The notes beneath the pieces are model-generated. The model saw nothing but the letters and a program-made list of their open reading frames with translations. It ran no database searches and had not been told where the DNA came from. The position numbers were made by a program, and so were the translations under genes. Shown piece after piece: positions 1-6,380 of a stretch of DNA of 14,034 nt. The stretch comes from Candidatus Woesearchaeota archaeon. GTDB taxonomy: Archaea; Nanobdellota; Nanobdellia; Woesearchaeales; SM23-78. Location of the stretch: contig JAHWIP010000030.1 of the NCBI GenBank assembly GCA_019322375.1, forward strand, positions 1 through 14,034, in the 5' to 3' direction. Each line of letters opens with the position of its first letter. The stretch's first letter is position 1.

Positions 1-4
1 AAAA

Positions 5-337
5 ATGGTAAAATGCTATGAATGTGAAAAAGGAAAGCTAATAAAAAAGAAAGTTAAATATGAATTATACGGAACTGAAATAGGCAGATATCCTGCAGAA
101 GTATGCGATAAATGCGGAGAAATATATTTTGACAGCAATGCATTAGAGAAGATTGAGAAAAAAACAAAGGAACTAGGCCTTTTTGGCTTAAGGAAAAGAG
201 TTAAAATCGGAACCAGTGGGAATGCACTGGATATCAAGCTATCAAAAAGTTTTGTTGATTTTTTTAACATAAAAAAAGGGCAGGAAGTAGAGATAGAACC
301 AGTCAATAAAAACAGATTTGAAGTTGAAGTGCTTTAG
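5..337 (+). CDS. YgiT-type zinc finger / AbrB-like DNA-binding protein
   Basis: A 110-residue protein with two parts. Residues 1-45 carry two CxxC pairs (C4/C7 and C34/C37), the layout of the YgiT/MqsA-type zinc finger. Residues about 62-110 look like an AbrB/SpoVT swapped-hairpin DNA-binding domain: a GTSGN turn, then DIKLSKS and a KKGQEVEIE strand. YgiT/MqsA-type proteins are often antitoxins that bind their own promoter, so a transcriptional regulator or antitoxin is the likely role. No toxin gene follows: the next gene (PAN) is convergent. A partner, if any, would lie left of the window. The start is 5 nt from the edge, so a slightly longer N-terminus cannot be excluded. Domain assignment is fairly secure; the antitoxin role is inference. 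Confidence 0.75.
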   Translation: MVKCYECEKGKLIKKKVKYELYGTEIGRYPAEVCDKCGEIYFDSNALEKIEKKTKELGLFGLRKRVKIGTSGNALDIKLSKSFVDFFNIKKGQEVEIEPVNKNRFEVEVL

Positions 338-418
338 GAGAAGGAACTAAATTAGATTTCTTTAATTGATTGGCGCACTCTCAATTTAATTTATAAATCT
401 TTAGAGAAATAATATATT

Positions 419-1555
419 TCAGCCAAACATCCTTGTGAAATCATCGCCTTCAATTTCTTCTTGGCGCACCTTGTCTATTGCGCACAGGAAGTCGTGATGA
501 ATTACTTTGGTTCGATTACTTCTGATTGCAAAGTAGCCTGCTTCTGTGATTGCTGCTTTTACTTCTGCTCCTGAAAAGCCTTTCATTTTTTTGAGCAGAA
601 CATCTTTTCTTGTTTTCCTGTCAAGGGTCATGTTCTTGGTGTGTATTTTAAAGATTTCTTTTAAGCCTTTGGCATTGGGTATTGGAACTTCTATTAGCCT
701 GTCCAGCCTGCCTGGCCTTATAACTGCTGGATCTAATATATCCATGCGGTTGGTGCACCCAATTATTTTTACATTTGCCAAGGGTTTGAATCCGTCTATC
801 TCTGCCAGAAACTGCATAAAGGTTCTTTGCACTTCTCTTTCTCCGATTGTGCCTACATCCACTCTTCTGGCTGCCAGGGCGTCCAGCTCGTCAACAAACA
901 CTATGCTGGGGGCTTTTTTTCTTGCTAACTGAAACACTTCTTTCACCAGCTTGGCGCCTTCTCCTATGAACTTCTGGACTAGTTCTGAACCAACGATTTC
1001 TATAAAGGTTGAGTGCGTGCTTGCTGCTACTGCTTTTGCCAGCAGGGTTTTGCCTGTTCCTGGAGGCCCGTGCAAAAGAATTCCTTTGGGAGGTTGTATT
1101 CCTACTTTTTTGAAAAGCTCAGGATTTTTTAAGGGCAGTTCTATTACCTCTTTTATTTCCCTTACCTGGGTTTCTAGTCCTCCTATCTGCGCCCATTTAA
1201 TATCTGGCTTTTCCATGATTACAAATCTTTCTACATTAAAGTGTTTTGAAGAAACAACTTTGTCAACAACAGTCAGGTTTCTTTGCTCTAAAAGCACGTT
1301 TTCCCCAGGCACCAAGTCCTTTACTTCATTTGATATTTGCACCATAAACTTGTTTCCGTTTGGAAGAACAATTACTGCCTTGTTCTTAACTACATCAACA
1401 ACCTCTGCCACCATTAAGGACGGGCTTCTGAATCTTTCAAGTTCTTCTCTTAGCTGGGAAAGGGTTTCTTTGAGTAACCTGTTCTCTTCTTCTAGTTCAT
1501 TGGTTGAGGTTGTATAAGAAAAAAAAGATCTTTTTAGTCCGAGTTTACTCACCAT
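419..1555 (-). CDS. pan: Proteasome-activating nucleotidase (PAN), AAA+ ATPase
   Basis: A 378-residue regulatory ATPase of the archaeal proteasome, which unfolds substrates and threads them into the 20S core in the cytoplasm. Domains in order: a coiled coil at about 17-44, an OB-fold at about 46-105, then the AAA+ module. Visible motifs are Walker A GPPGTGKT (163-170), pore loop F196-I197-G198, Walker B IVFVDELD (218-225), sensor 1 around N269 and arginine fingers in IRPGRLDR (279-286). Length is slightly below the usual ~400. The C-terminus ends M-F-G, where PAN normally has hydrophobic-Tyr-any, so Phe replaces the Tyr that docks into the 20S alpha ring. The start is supported by a TATA box centred 27.5 nt upstream, implying a leaderless mRNA. 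CDC48-type ATPases have two AAA domains; this has one, favouring PAN. Confidence 0.93.
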   Translation of the reverse strand: MVSKLGLKRSFFSYTTSTNELEEENRLLKETLSQLREELERFRSPSLMVAEVVDVVKNKAVIVLPNGNKFMVQISNEVKDLVPGENVLLEQRNLTVVDKVVSSKHFNVERFVIMEKPDIKWAQIGGLETQVREIKEVIELPLKNPELFKKVGIQPPKGILLHGPPGTGKTLLAKAVAASTHSTFIEIVGSELVQKFIGEGAKLVKEVFQLARKKAPSIVFVDELDALAARRVDVGTIGEREVQRTFMQFLAEIDGFKPLANVKIIGCTNRMDILDPAVIRPGRLDRLIEVPIPNAKGLKEIFKIHTKNMTLDRKTRKDVLLKKMKGFSGAEVKAAITEAGYFAIRSNRTKVIHHDFLCAIDKVRQEEIEGDDFTRMFG

Positions 1556-1578
1556 GCAAAATGCGAAATACAGTTTTG

Positions 1579-1586
1579 TTTATAAA
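1579..1586 (-). promoter_or_regulatory. TATA box of the PAN gene
   Basis: TTTATAAA lies with its centre 27.5 nt upstream of the PAN start codon on the minus strand, the archaeal TATA-to-start-site distance, so transcription should begin at or beside the ATG. Confidence 0.6.
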
Positions 1587-1603
1587 ACTTACTGTTAAAA
1601 AAT

Positions 1604-1630
1604 TCGACGAGTAGGGGAAAAAATCGACGA
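1604..1630. promoter_or_regulatory. Paired TCGACGA direct repeats upstream of the PAN promoter
   Basis: The 7-mer TCGACGA occurs at 1604-1610 and 1624-1630, exactly 20 bp apart (about two helical turns), just upstream of the PAN TATA/BRE region and downstream of the neighbouring peptidase gene. GC-rich 7-mers stand out in this AT-rich spacer. The spacing suggests a dimeric activator or regulator contacting one face of the helix. No factor can be named. Confidence 0.3.
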
Positions 1631-1646
1631 CAAAAACAAAAACAAA

Positions 1647-3401
1647 TCACACCACTAGTTTACCTTTTTTCATCATCCATAACTTTTTTTTGCCTTTTAA
1701 TCCGTAAATATCCAGTTTTTGTTGTTTTGCATTGATTACAACATCATAATGGTAAACACTTGCTCTGTCATCTTCAAAACCAGAGCCTAATGCAATATGT
1801 ATCATGCCTGCTATCTTTTCATTTACAATTAAATAATTGCACAGCCTTGCTTTTGGATTGGTATTAATTGCAAATTCTCCGATTTTATTGAAATTATCTT
1901 TTTTCATTTTAATGATTTTCTTTGGCAGTGCTTTGTGCTTTTCCTGTTTTAACAAAACCTTCATAGCTTCTTTCTTTTTTTCCTTAATCTTGTTAATAAT
2001 CTTTTTGGGGCCTTTAATTATTTTGTAGCCTTTTTCATTGCACTTGATAATAAGAGGATTCTTAGGGCTTAGCACATAGCTCTTGTCAATGCTGATGACA
2101 ACATCACCAAAAAAAGTTCCTTTAATATATTCAGGAGTTACAAACATCTCTCCGCCAGGAATATTAGCATAAGTGCCAGCCTTAATGCCTTTTTTTAAAA
2201 ACTTAGGGTCAAGCTTGTGCCTGACATCAACATCAGAGCCAAGAGGCTCTCTTCTTTTGCCTTTTTTATTTTTTAAAAAAATCTCAAGCTTAGTCTTGTC
2301 AGAATCAACAATTATTTTATCAGACTTATTGACTAATCTAATAAGAGCATCATCAACTCTTTTCATTTTAAGCCAGTCAATAAAACAGCTCTCAATGAAT
2401 ATGTCAATAGGTAAAGTGTCTGTAAAACCAATCCTGCTCAGAGGAGCCCTGGTGTCAACAGCTGTCTGAGGCTCCCAAGAAAGCTGATAGATTATTCCTC
2501 CAGGAGAACTCCACCTGGATATCTTATTAGGTGTTGGGTAGCCAATGGTCTCTCCAAAAATATGTTTGCCAGGAAAACCCTCTCCTTTGATAAAAAAAGT
2601 TGCATTGCTGGTCTCAAACCTATTAAGCTTAAGAAGAGCAGATAATTTTTTGAACTTTTTAAAAACAGGCTCATTAATGTTTTTTTCTAATTCACAACCC
2701 AAAAGAGTGGCTGCTAACTCACTTGTTCTTTCAGACTCCTCAAGCATTGTTTTTCTAGGAGTATAAGTGCTCAAAGGTTTTTTCTTAGCAAAACAAGTGA
2801 GCCACATAGCCCTGACAATAGCATAAGAATCAAGATAATCCTCTAAAGGATACTCAATATCTTTATCTTTTCTAATAACATCAAATCCAAACCCGACTTT
2901 TTCATTCTTTTTTAAGTTGTAAAGCTGGTCCCAAATGATTCTTCCAGTGGCTAATAGCCTGTCCCACTTATATTTTTTAAACCATTCAGGCTTAAAACCC
3001 ATTCTAAAGCCCTGGTTAGTCATAAACTCCTTGTTACTGGCATGCACAAACACTTCTGGCCTCTTAAAGATTTTCTTGAACTTACCCTTGGCTTTTTTAT
3101 CAGCAATTTGAATAAAGTCTTTTAAAGCTGATGTATATTTGTTCTTAACACCTTTTTCCAGGTCATCAAAAACATTCCACACATCAATCAAAGCATCCAA
3201 AGCCTTGGAAGTCTTGTGAATAACCCTGACAGCAACATCAATATCAAGATTGCTGGCAGCCCTGCTCAACGGAGCAACAGAGAAAAAAGCCTTTTCATTC
3301 TTAACATCAAGAACAATAAATAGATTTTTTCCCTTAAATTTTTTTAAAAATTTCTCATAATACTTGACAGCATTGTTAAAAGCCTTGAGATTATACTTCA
3401 T
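1647..3401 (-). CDS. M29-type (AmpS/AmpT-like) aminopeptidase with long N-terminal extension
   Basis: Predicted metallo-aminopeptidase of 584 residues. The C-terminal third carries the M29 metal-ligand pattern: GGE (416-418), IGEF with E509, H535 in IHIALG, then Y550, H551 and D553 in VYHYDVVI. M29 enzymes cleave N-terminal residues from peptides using two metal ions. Bacterial members have about 370-410 residues, so the region ahead of the first ligand is longer here by roughly 165 residues. The stretch between the GGE and IGE ligands contains a Lys-rich helix-like segment. An in-frame ATG 60 nt upstream (3461) would overlap the preceding gene; the ATG at 3401 is preferred because a TATA-like element is centred 27.5 nt upstream. 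It lies between the M24 peptidase and PAN genes, suggesting a role in peptide turnover. Family call fairly good; substrate unknown. Confidence 0.72.
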   Translation of the reverse strand: MKYNLKAFNNAVKYYEKFLKKFKGKNLFIVLDVKNEKAFFSVAPLSRAASNLDIDVAVRVIHKTSKALDALIDVWNVFDDLEKGVKNKYTSALKDFIQIADKKAKGKFKKIFKRPEVFVHASNKEFMTNQGFRMGFKPEWFKKYKWDRLLATGRIIWDQLYNLKKNEKVGFGFDVIRKDKDIEYPLEDYLDSYAIVRAMWLTCFAKKKPLSTYTPRKTMLEESERTSELAATLLGCELEKNINEPVFKKFKKLSALLKLNRFETSNATFFIKGEGFPGKHIFGETIGYPTPNKISRWSSPGGIIYQLSWEPQTAVDTRAPLSRIGFTDTLPIDIFIESCFIDWLKMKRVDDALIRLVNKSDKIIVDSDKTKLEIFLKNKKGKRREPLGSDVDVRHKLDPKFLKKGIKAGTYANIPGGEMFVTPEYIKGTFFGDVVISIDKSYVLSPKNPLIIKCNEKGYKIIKGPKKIINKIKEKKKEAMKVLLKQEKHKALPKKIIKMKKDNFNKIGEFAINTNPKARLCNYLIVNEKIAGMIHIALGSGFEDDRASVYHYDVVINAKQQKLDIYGLKGKKKLWMMKKGKLVV

Positions 3402-3424
3402 TAGAAGAGAAAACTGAAAGAGAA

Positions 3425-3432
3425 TTAATAAA
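3425..3432 (-). promoter_or_regulatory. TATA box of the M29 peptidase gene
   Basis: TTTATTAA on the minus strand is centred 27.5 nt from the ATG at 3401. It sits immediately before the 3' end of the upstream M24 gene, so the M29 gene may have its own promoter as well as readthrough. It is the reason for choosing 3401 over 3461 as start. Confidence 0.45.
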
Positions 3433-3442
3433 GGTTGTGGTT

Positions 3443-4474
3443 TTATTTTAATTTCACACAAACCAGCTTCTTAGAACTCTTGGTAAGAATTTCTTTTTTA
3501 TTTCCAAGATAAACATCATCCTCTATTCTTATGCCAACTCCAGAGCGAGAGTTATAGTATCCAGGCTCTATTGTAAAAACACTTCTCTTAAGTAACCTAT
3601 CCTTTGATTTCAAGCCTATGCCTGGTTTTTCATGAATCTCAACTCCAATGCCATGTCCTAAGCCGTGCACAAAGTATTTTTTATCTTTGCCAAAGAGCTT
3701 AACAGCATGGTTGTACAAGGTTTCTGCTCTCATGCCAATCTTTGCCTTTTCAACACATTTCTTTTGTATATCCAGGACTTTTTCATAAATTTCTTTTTCT
3801 TTTTTGCCTGGCTTGCCAATGTATAGAGTTCGTGTCATGTCTGACATATATCCTTTGTATTTTATTCCAAAGTCAAGTATTAAAAAACCTTTTTTTAGCC
3901 TGGACTTAGGCTCATGATGAGCAACAACAGCATTCCTTGCATTAGCTATTATTGGTTCAAAAGCAATCTCTGCTCCTGCTTCCAAAGCTTTAATCTTAAT
4001 ATATTTCATAATGTCTGCTTCTGTCTTGAATTTAAAGTTGGTTATTATCTTCTTGAAAATGCTATCTCCTATCTTACATGCTTTTCTAATCCTGGCAACC
4101 TCTTCTTTATTCTTGGCTTGCCTTAAATCCTCTAAGAATTTGCTAACATCCTTCGTCCTGAAATGCTTTCTTAAGAAATATTTCTGCCTAACAAACAAGT
4201 TAGGATTATCAATCCCAATCCTTTTAATCTTGTGCTTCTTAATAAAAGCCTTGAAATCCTTTGCAAAATCTTTCCAGTGCACCACCTTAAACCCAGGAAA
4301 CCTTGGCTTGTAAAGCAAAGAAACAAACAAATAATTATTTTTCTTAGTCAAAAACATTATTCCATGCTCAAAATCCTTCTTAACAAAATACTTAAAACTA
4401 GGGTCTTTGTTAAACAAAACAATTGCATCGAGCTTTTTTGCTTGCAGATAATGCTTTACCTGAGGGAGTTTCAT
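3443..4474 (-). CDS. pepQ: M24 family Xaa-Pro peptidase (prolidase-like)
   Basis: A 343-residue metallopeptidase of the pita-bread (M24) fold that probably cleaves X-Pro bonds in short peptides in the cytoplasm. Residues 1-115 form the N-terminal creatinase-like domain. The catalytic domain follows with all five metal ligands visible: D201 (ILDFG), D212 (SDMTR), H274 (HGLGHG), E303 (IEPGYY) and E318 (IRIEDD). Length matches archaeal prolidases (about 350) better than methionine aminopeptidases, which lack this N-terminal domain. A TATA element centred 27.5 nt upstream supports the start. It heads a minus-strand series with the M29 peptidase and PAN, consistent with peptide recycling after proteasomal degradation. 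Prolidase versus aminopeptidase P cannot be decided from sequence alone. Confidence 0.88.
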   Translation of the reverse strand: MKLPQVKHYLQAKKLDAIVLFNKDPSFKYFVKKDFEHGIMFLTKKNNYLFVSLLYKPRFPGFKVVHWKDFAKDFKAFIKKHKIKRIGIDNPNLFVRQKYFLRKHFRTKDVSKFLEDLRQAKNKEEVARIRKACKIGDSIFKKIITNFKFKTEADIMKYIKIKALEAGAEIAFEPIIANARNAVVAHHEPKSRLKKGFLILDFGIKYKGYMSDMTRTLYIGKPGKKEKEIYEKVLDIQKKCVEKAKIGMRAETLYNHAVKLFGKDKKYFVHGLGHGIGVEIHEKPGIGLKSKDRLLKRSVFTIEPGYYNSRSGVGIRIEDDVYLGNKKEILTKSSKKLVCVKLK

Positions 4475-4575
4475 GAAAGGCAGATATTGATATTAATATT
4501 TAAATTTTCGTATATTAGAAGTCAAATCAGCCTAAACAAAAAAATTTATATACCCCTAGATTCTCCAATTAACTT
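4475..4575. promoter_or_regulatory. Divergent promoter region (M24 peptidase / membrane protein)
   Basis: This 101-bp spacer holds two back-to-back TATA boxes: ATTTAAAT at 4498-4505 for the minus-strand peptidase and TTTATATA at 4545-4552 for the plus-strand membrane protein. Each is centred 27.5 nt from its ATG, so both mRNAs are predicted to be leaderless. Confidence 0.6.
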
Positions 4576-5352
4576 ATGCTTAAGAACATCTATAAGAAAG
4601 AGTACAATATTGGAGAGATTCTCTCTGATGCCTGGACAATATATTCTAAGAATTTTAAGTTAATATTATTGATAATCCTGTGCACATACCTTCCTTTAAC
4701 TATTATTAGTGAGATTATATCATTACAAGTGCCTGTTAGCGCAGATCCTGTTCTGACTTTTAACTGGGGATTGATAGGAATTCAAATACTTATTGCCTTG
4801 CTCATGTTAATAGTTACTTTAGCCATTGCTTTTGTTGTTAAGTTCAGGGCTGAGGGTGAAGAGATTGATTTAAGCAAAGCCATTACAAATGCTTTTTCAA
4901 GATGGTTTCCTGTGATTGGAACCTCTATTCTTATGGGAATCTTCTTGATAGGTTTGTTCATCTTATTAATAGTTCCAGGAATTATTTTCTCTGTTTACTG
5001 GATTTTCACCATATATATTGTGGCTCTGAATAATAAGTCAGGGCTTGAGGCTTTAAAGCACAGCAAAGCCATTGTTAAAGGAAGATGGTGGAAGGTGGTT
5101 GGATATGGATTTGTGTTCGGCCTTATTGCTCTTGCAGTGGTTTTTCCTGTCCTGGCTGTGAGTGCTCCTATTATTTTGCTGGCAACTATGATTGGTAAGA
5201 GTGTTATCTTAACTTCTGTTTTGAACATTGTTTTTGGTGTTATTGCTTATGTAATATCAGCTTTCTTCACAGTTGTCTATGTTGTGTTCTTTCTGAACTT
5301 TGATAAGAACAGGGTTGGTAACAAGAAACCTGCACTGGACACCTCACCGTAA
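4576..5352 (+). CDS. Polytopic membrane protein (GPDPase membrane-domain / YciC-like)
   Basis: A 258-residue integral membrane protein. Hydrophobic segments are visible at about 27-50, 65-89, 113-132, 133-152, 174-203 and 212-240, so roughly six membrane spans with a short charged N-terminus and a hydrophilic tail. The N-terminal GEILSDAWTIYSKNF and the PGIIFSVYW / LEALKHSKAIVKGRWW pattern resemble the membrane domain found beside glycerophosphodiester phosphodiesterases and in YciC-like proteins of unknown function. No catalytic motif is present. The start follows a TATA box centred 27.5 nt upstream. The next gene's TATA box lies right after the stop codon, so the two genes are probably separately transcribed. 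Function unknown. Confidence 0.7.
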   Translation: MLKNIYKKEYNIGEILSDAWTIYSKNFKLILLIILCTYLPLTIISEIISLQVPVSADPVLTFNWGLIGIQILIALLMLIVTLAIAFVVKFRAEGEEIDLSKAITNAFSRWFPVIGTSILMGIFLIGLFILLIVPGIIFSVYWIFTIYIVALNNKSGLEALKHSKAIVKGRWWKVVGYGFVFGLIALAVVFPVLAVSAPIILLATMIGKSVILTSVLNIVFGVIAYVISAFFTVVYVVFFLNFDKNRVGNKKPALDTSP

Positions 5353-5354
5353 GC

Positions 5355-5362
5355 CTTATAAA
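5355..5362 (+). promoter_or_regulatory. TATA box of the Cas4-like nuclease gene
   Basis: CTTATAAA begins 3 nt after the stop codon of the preceding gene, with its centre about 30 nt before the nuclease ATG. It suggests an independent, leaderless transcript. Confidence 0.5.
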
Positions 5363-5388
5363 CTGTAATCTAGTTTTCTTTTATTACC

Positions 5389-6240
5389 ATGATTAGTGTT
5401 AGCTTGCTCTCTAGTTATGATTACTGCGCCAGAAAGCTCTTCTTAGAGCAAGTGCTAAAACTGGTTGTTATTCCCAGGGATGTTGTTGTCAAGGGCAGCA
5501 TCAGGCATGAAGTGCATGACAAGATATCCAAGGCAGAGGAAAGCTTTGTTAAGAGCATAAAAAAAGAAGTCAGTTACAAGGAAGTGCTTGAGGGTTATAA
5601 AAAATCTCATTCAAACATTCTTAAGCACAGCATTATCAAGAACAAGAGCAAGTTAGCAGAGTTAAAGATTTCTTTATCAGAGTTTTTTAAGAATACATGG
5701 CCTCTTGTACTAGAGGAAAGTAAGGACAGGGCTGTTAATGTACATGGCTTTATAAAAAAGCGCAAGGTTTTTGGAGACGAACTTTGGAAAGAGCTAAGCC
5801 CAAAAATAGAAACAGAGGTCTTTGTTCAGTCAGAGGATTTGCAGCTCAAAGGCAAGATTGACAAGTTAGAGATATATGAGAATAAGTTAGTCAGAGAAGT
5901 GGTTCCTTATGAACTCAAAACAGGCAAAGCACCCAAGGAAGGAGTGTGGCCAGGGCATAAGTTACAAACAGGAGCTTATGTATTGCTGTTAGAGAAGAAC
6001 AAGATGTTTGTCAGAGAAGCCTTTGTAAAATACCTTGATGTAAACGAAGCAAGAGCAGTTGTTATGAACCCATTTCTAGAGAAGAAAGTTATTGAAACCA
6101 GAGATGCAGTGCTAACTTTATTTAAAGCCAAGGAAATCCCTGTTATTTGCGAGAACAAGAACAAATGCAATGCCTGCGCTCTAAAAGACAAGTGTTATGA
6201 TGAAAAATTTATAAAGCAGAGGATGTCTCTTCTTTCTTGA
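5389..6240 (+). CDS. Cas4-like PD-(D/E)XK nuclease with Fe-S cluster cysteines
   Basis: A 283-residue nuclease of the RecB/Cas4 type. The Cas4-like N-terminus (SSYDYCARKLF) supplies C13. RecB-family nuclease motifs follow in order: H40 (IRHEVHD), D158 (GKIDKL), E175-L-K177 (PYELKTG) and Q193 (KLQTGAY). Near the C-terminus, C254, C260, C263 and C269 provide the cysteine set that, with C13, binds a 4Fe-4S cluster in Cas4 and AddB-type proteins. Such enzymes are DNA exonucleases or single-strand nucleases. No CRISPR repeats or other cas genes are in the window, so this is a solitary Cas4-like protein, possibly in DNA repair. About 80 residues longer than typical Cas4 (~200), mainly through a helical insert at about 45-130. 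Confidence 0.82.
   Translation: MISVSLLSSYDYCARKLFLEQVLKLVVIPRDVVVKGSIRHEVHDKISKAEESFVKSIKKEVSYKEVLEGYKKSHSNILKHSIIKNKSKLAELKISLSEFFKNTWPLVLEESKDRAVNVHGFIKKRKVFGDELWKELSPKIETEVFVQSEDLQLKGKIDKLEIYENKLVREVVPYELKTGKAPKEGVWPGHKLQTGAYVLLLEKNKMFVREAFVKYLDVNEARAVVMNPFLEKKVIETRDAVLTLFKAKEIPVICENKNKCNACALKDKCYDEKFIKQRMSLLS
6208..6215 (+). promoter_or_regulatory. Candidate TATA box for the tRNA-Val / radical SAM unit
   Basis: TTTATAAA lies inside the last codons of the nuclease gene. A start about 27 nt downstream (near 6238) would give a short leader ahead of the tRNA at 6271. No better TATA is visible in the 30-bp spacer. Confidence 0.4.
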
Positions 6241-6290
6241 TTTTGAGATAAGCCCGTCGTTGCCATTGTTGGGCCTGTGGTCTAGTGGCT

Positions 6291-6310
6291 ATGCTTAGGC
6301 ACTGCAAATG
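6291..6310 (+). other. Putative 17-nt noncanonical tRNA intron in the D-arm
   Basis: ATG occurs at both ends (6291-6293 and 6308-6310), so the 17-nt insert can be drawn in four registers, from 6291-6307 to 6294-6310. These correspond to tRNA positions between about 20a/21 and 23/24. Without it the D-stem GTC/GAC closes. Exonic AGTG (6284-6287) can pair with intronic CACT (6300-6303), giving a relaxed helix-loop splice motif; a strict bulge-helix-bulge is not evident. Confidence 0.6.
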
Positions 6311-6324
6311 ACATCACCCTCACA

Positions 6325-6337
6325 AAGCTTTTGAGAA
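6325..6337 (+). other. 13-nt canonical tRNA intron at position 37/38
   Basis: AAGCTTTTGAGAA interrupts the anticodon loop after A37. Exonic CTCA (positions 32-35) pairs with intronic TGAG. This leaves a 3-nt bulge CA|A on the 5' side and AA|C on the 3' side, each cut after the second base, as the archaeal splicing endonuclease expects. The inner helix is minimal. Confidence 0.8.
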
Positions 6338-6380
6338 CGGTGAAAGTCGCCGGTTCGAGTCCGGTCAGGCCCATTAAAAA

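Larger units (their letters stand above)
6271..6373 (+). tRNA. tRNA-Val (CAC), interrupted by two small introns
   Basis: Removing 17 nt from the D-arm and 13 nt from the anticodon loop gives a complete tRNA. The acceptor stem is GGGCCTG/CAGGCCC with A73. The D-arm is GTC/GAC around a loop holding the conserved GG. The anticodon stem is TCACC/GGTGA with loop CTCACAC (anticodon CAC at 6321-6323). The variable loop is AAGTC. The T-arm is GCCGG-TTCGAGT-CCGGT. The acceptor, A73 and D-arm resemble archaeal valine tRNAs. CCA is not encoded. The gene sits between the Cas4-like and radical SAM genes, ending 7 nt before the latter's ATG. A tRNA finder that allows only one intron may miss it or call it a pseudogene. 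A Cys reading (CTGCAAA at 6302-6308) was rejected because its anticodon stem does not pair. Confidence 0.85.

Noticed and set aside
338..418. TATA-like palindrome ATTTATAAAT between the zinc-finger gene and PAN
   Set aside because: Both flanking genes converge here, so no promoter is needed; it is probably chance in AT-rich DNA or part of a T-rich termination region.
951..1517. Long plus-strand open frame opposite the PAN gene (188 codons)
   Set aside because: It is antisense to a well-conserved gene, has no TATA or ribosome binding site, and its Ser/Leu-rich sequence is typical of a mirror frame.
2492..2674. 60-codon minus-strand frame within the M29 peptidase gene
   Set aside because: It overlaps the real gene in another frame on the same strand and shows no family features.
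5389..6240. Possible CRISPR-Cas locus because of the Cas4-like gene
   Set aside because: No regularly spaced repeats or other cas genes were seen anywhere in the window.
6296..6313. A tRNA-Cys reading with loop CTGCAAA (anticodon GCA)
   Set aside because: The flanking anticodon stem has mismatches at two of five positions and the rest of the gene then cannot fold; the Val(CAC) reading pairs throughout.
6271..6373. tRNA gene as an integration site for a mobile element
   Set aside because: No repeat of the tRNA 3' end was found in the window and no integrase is nearby.
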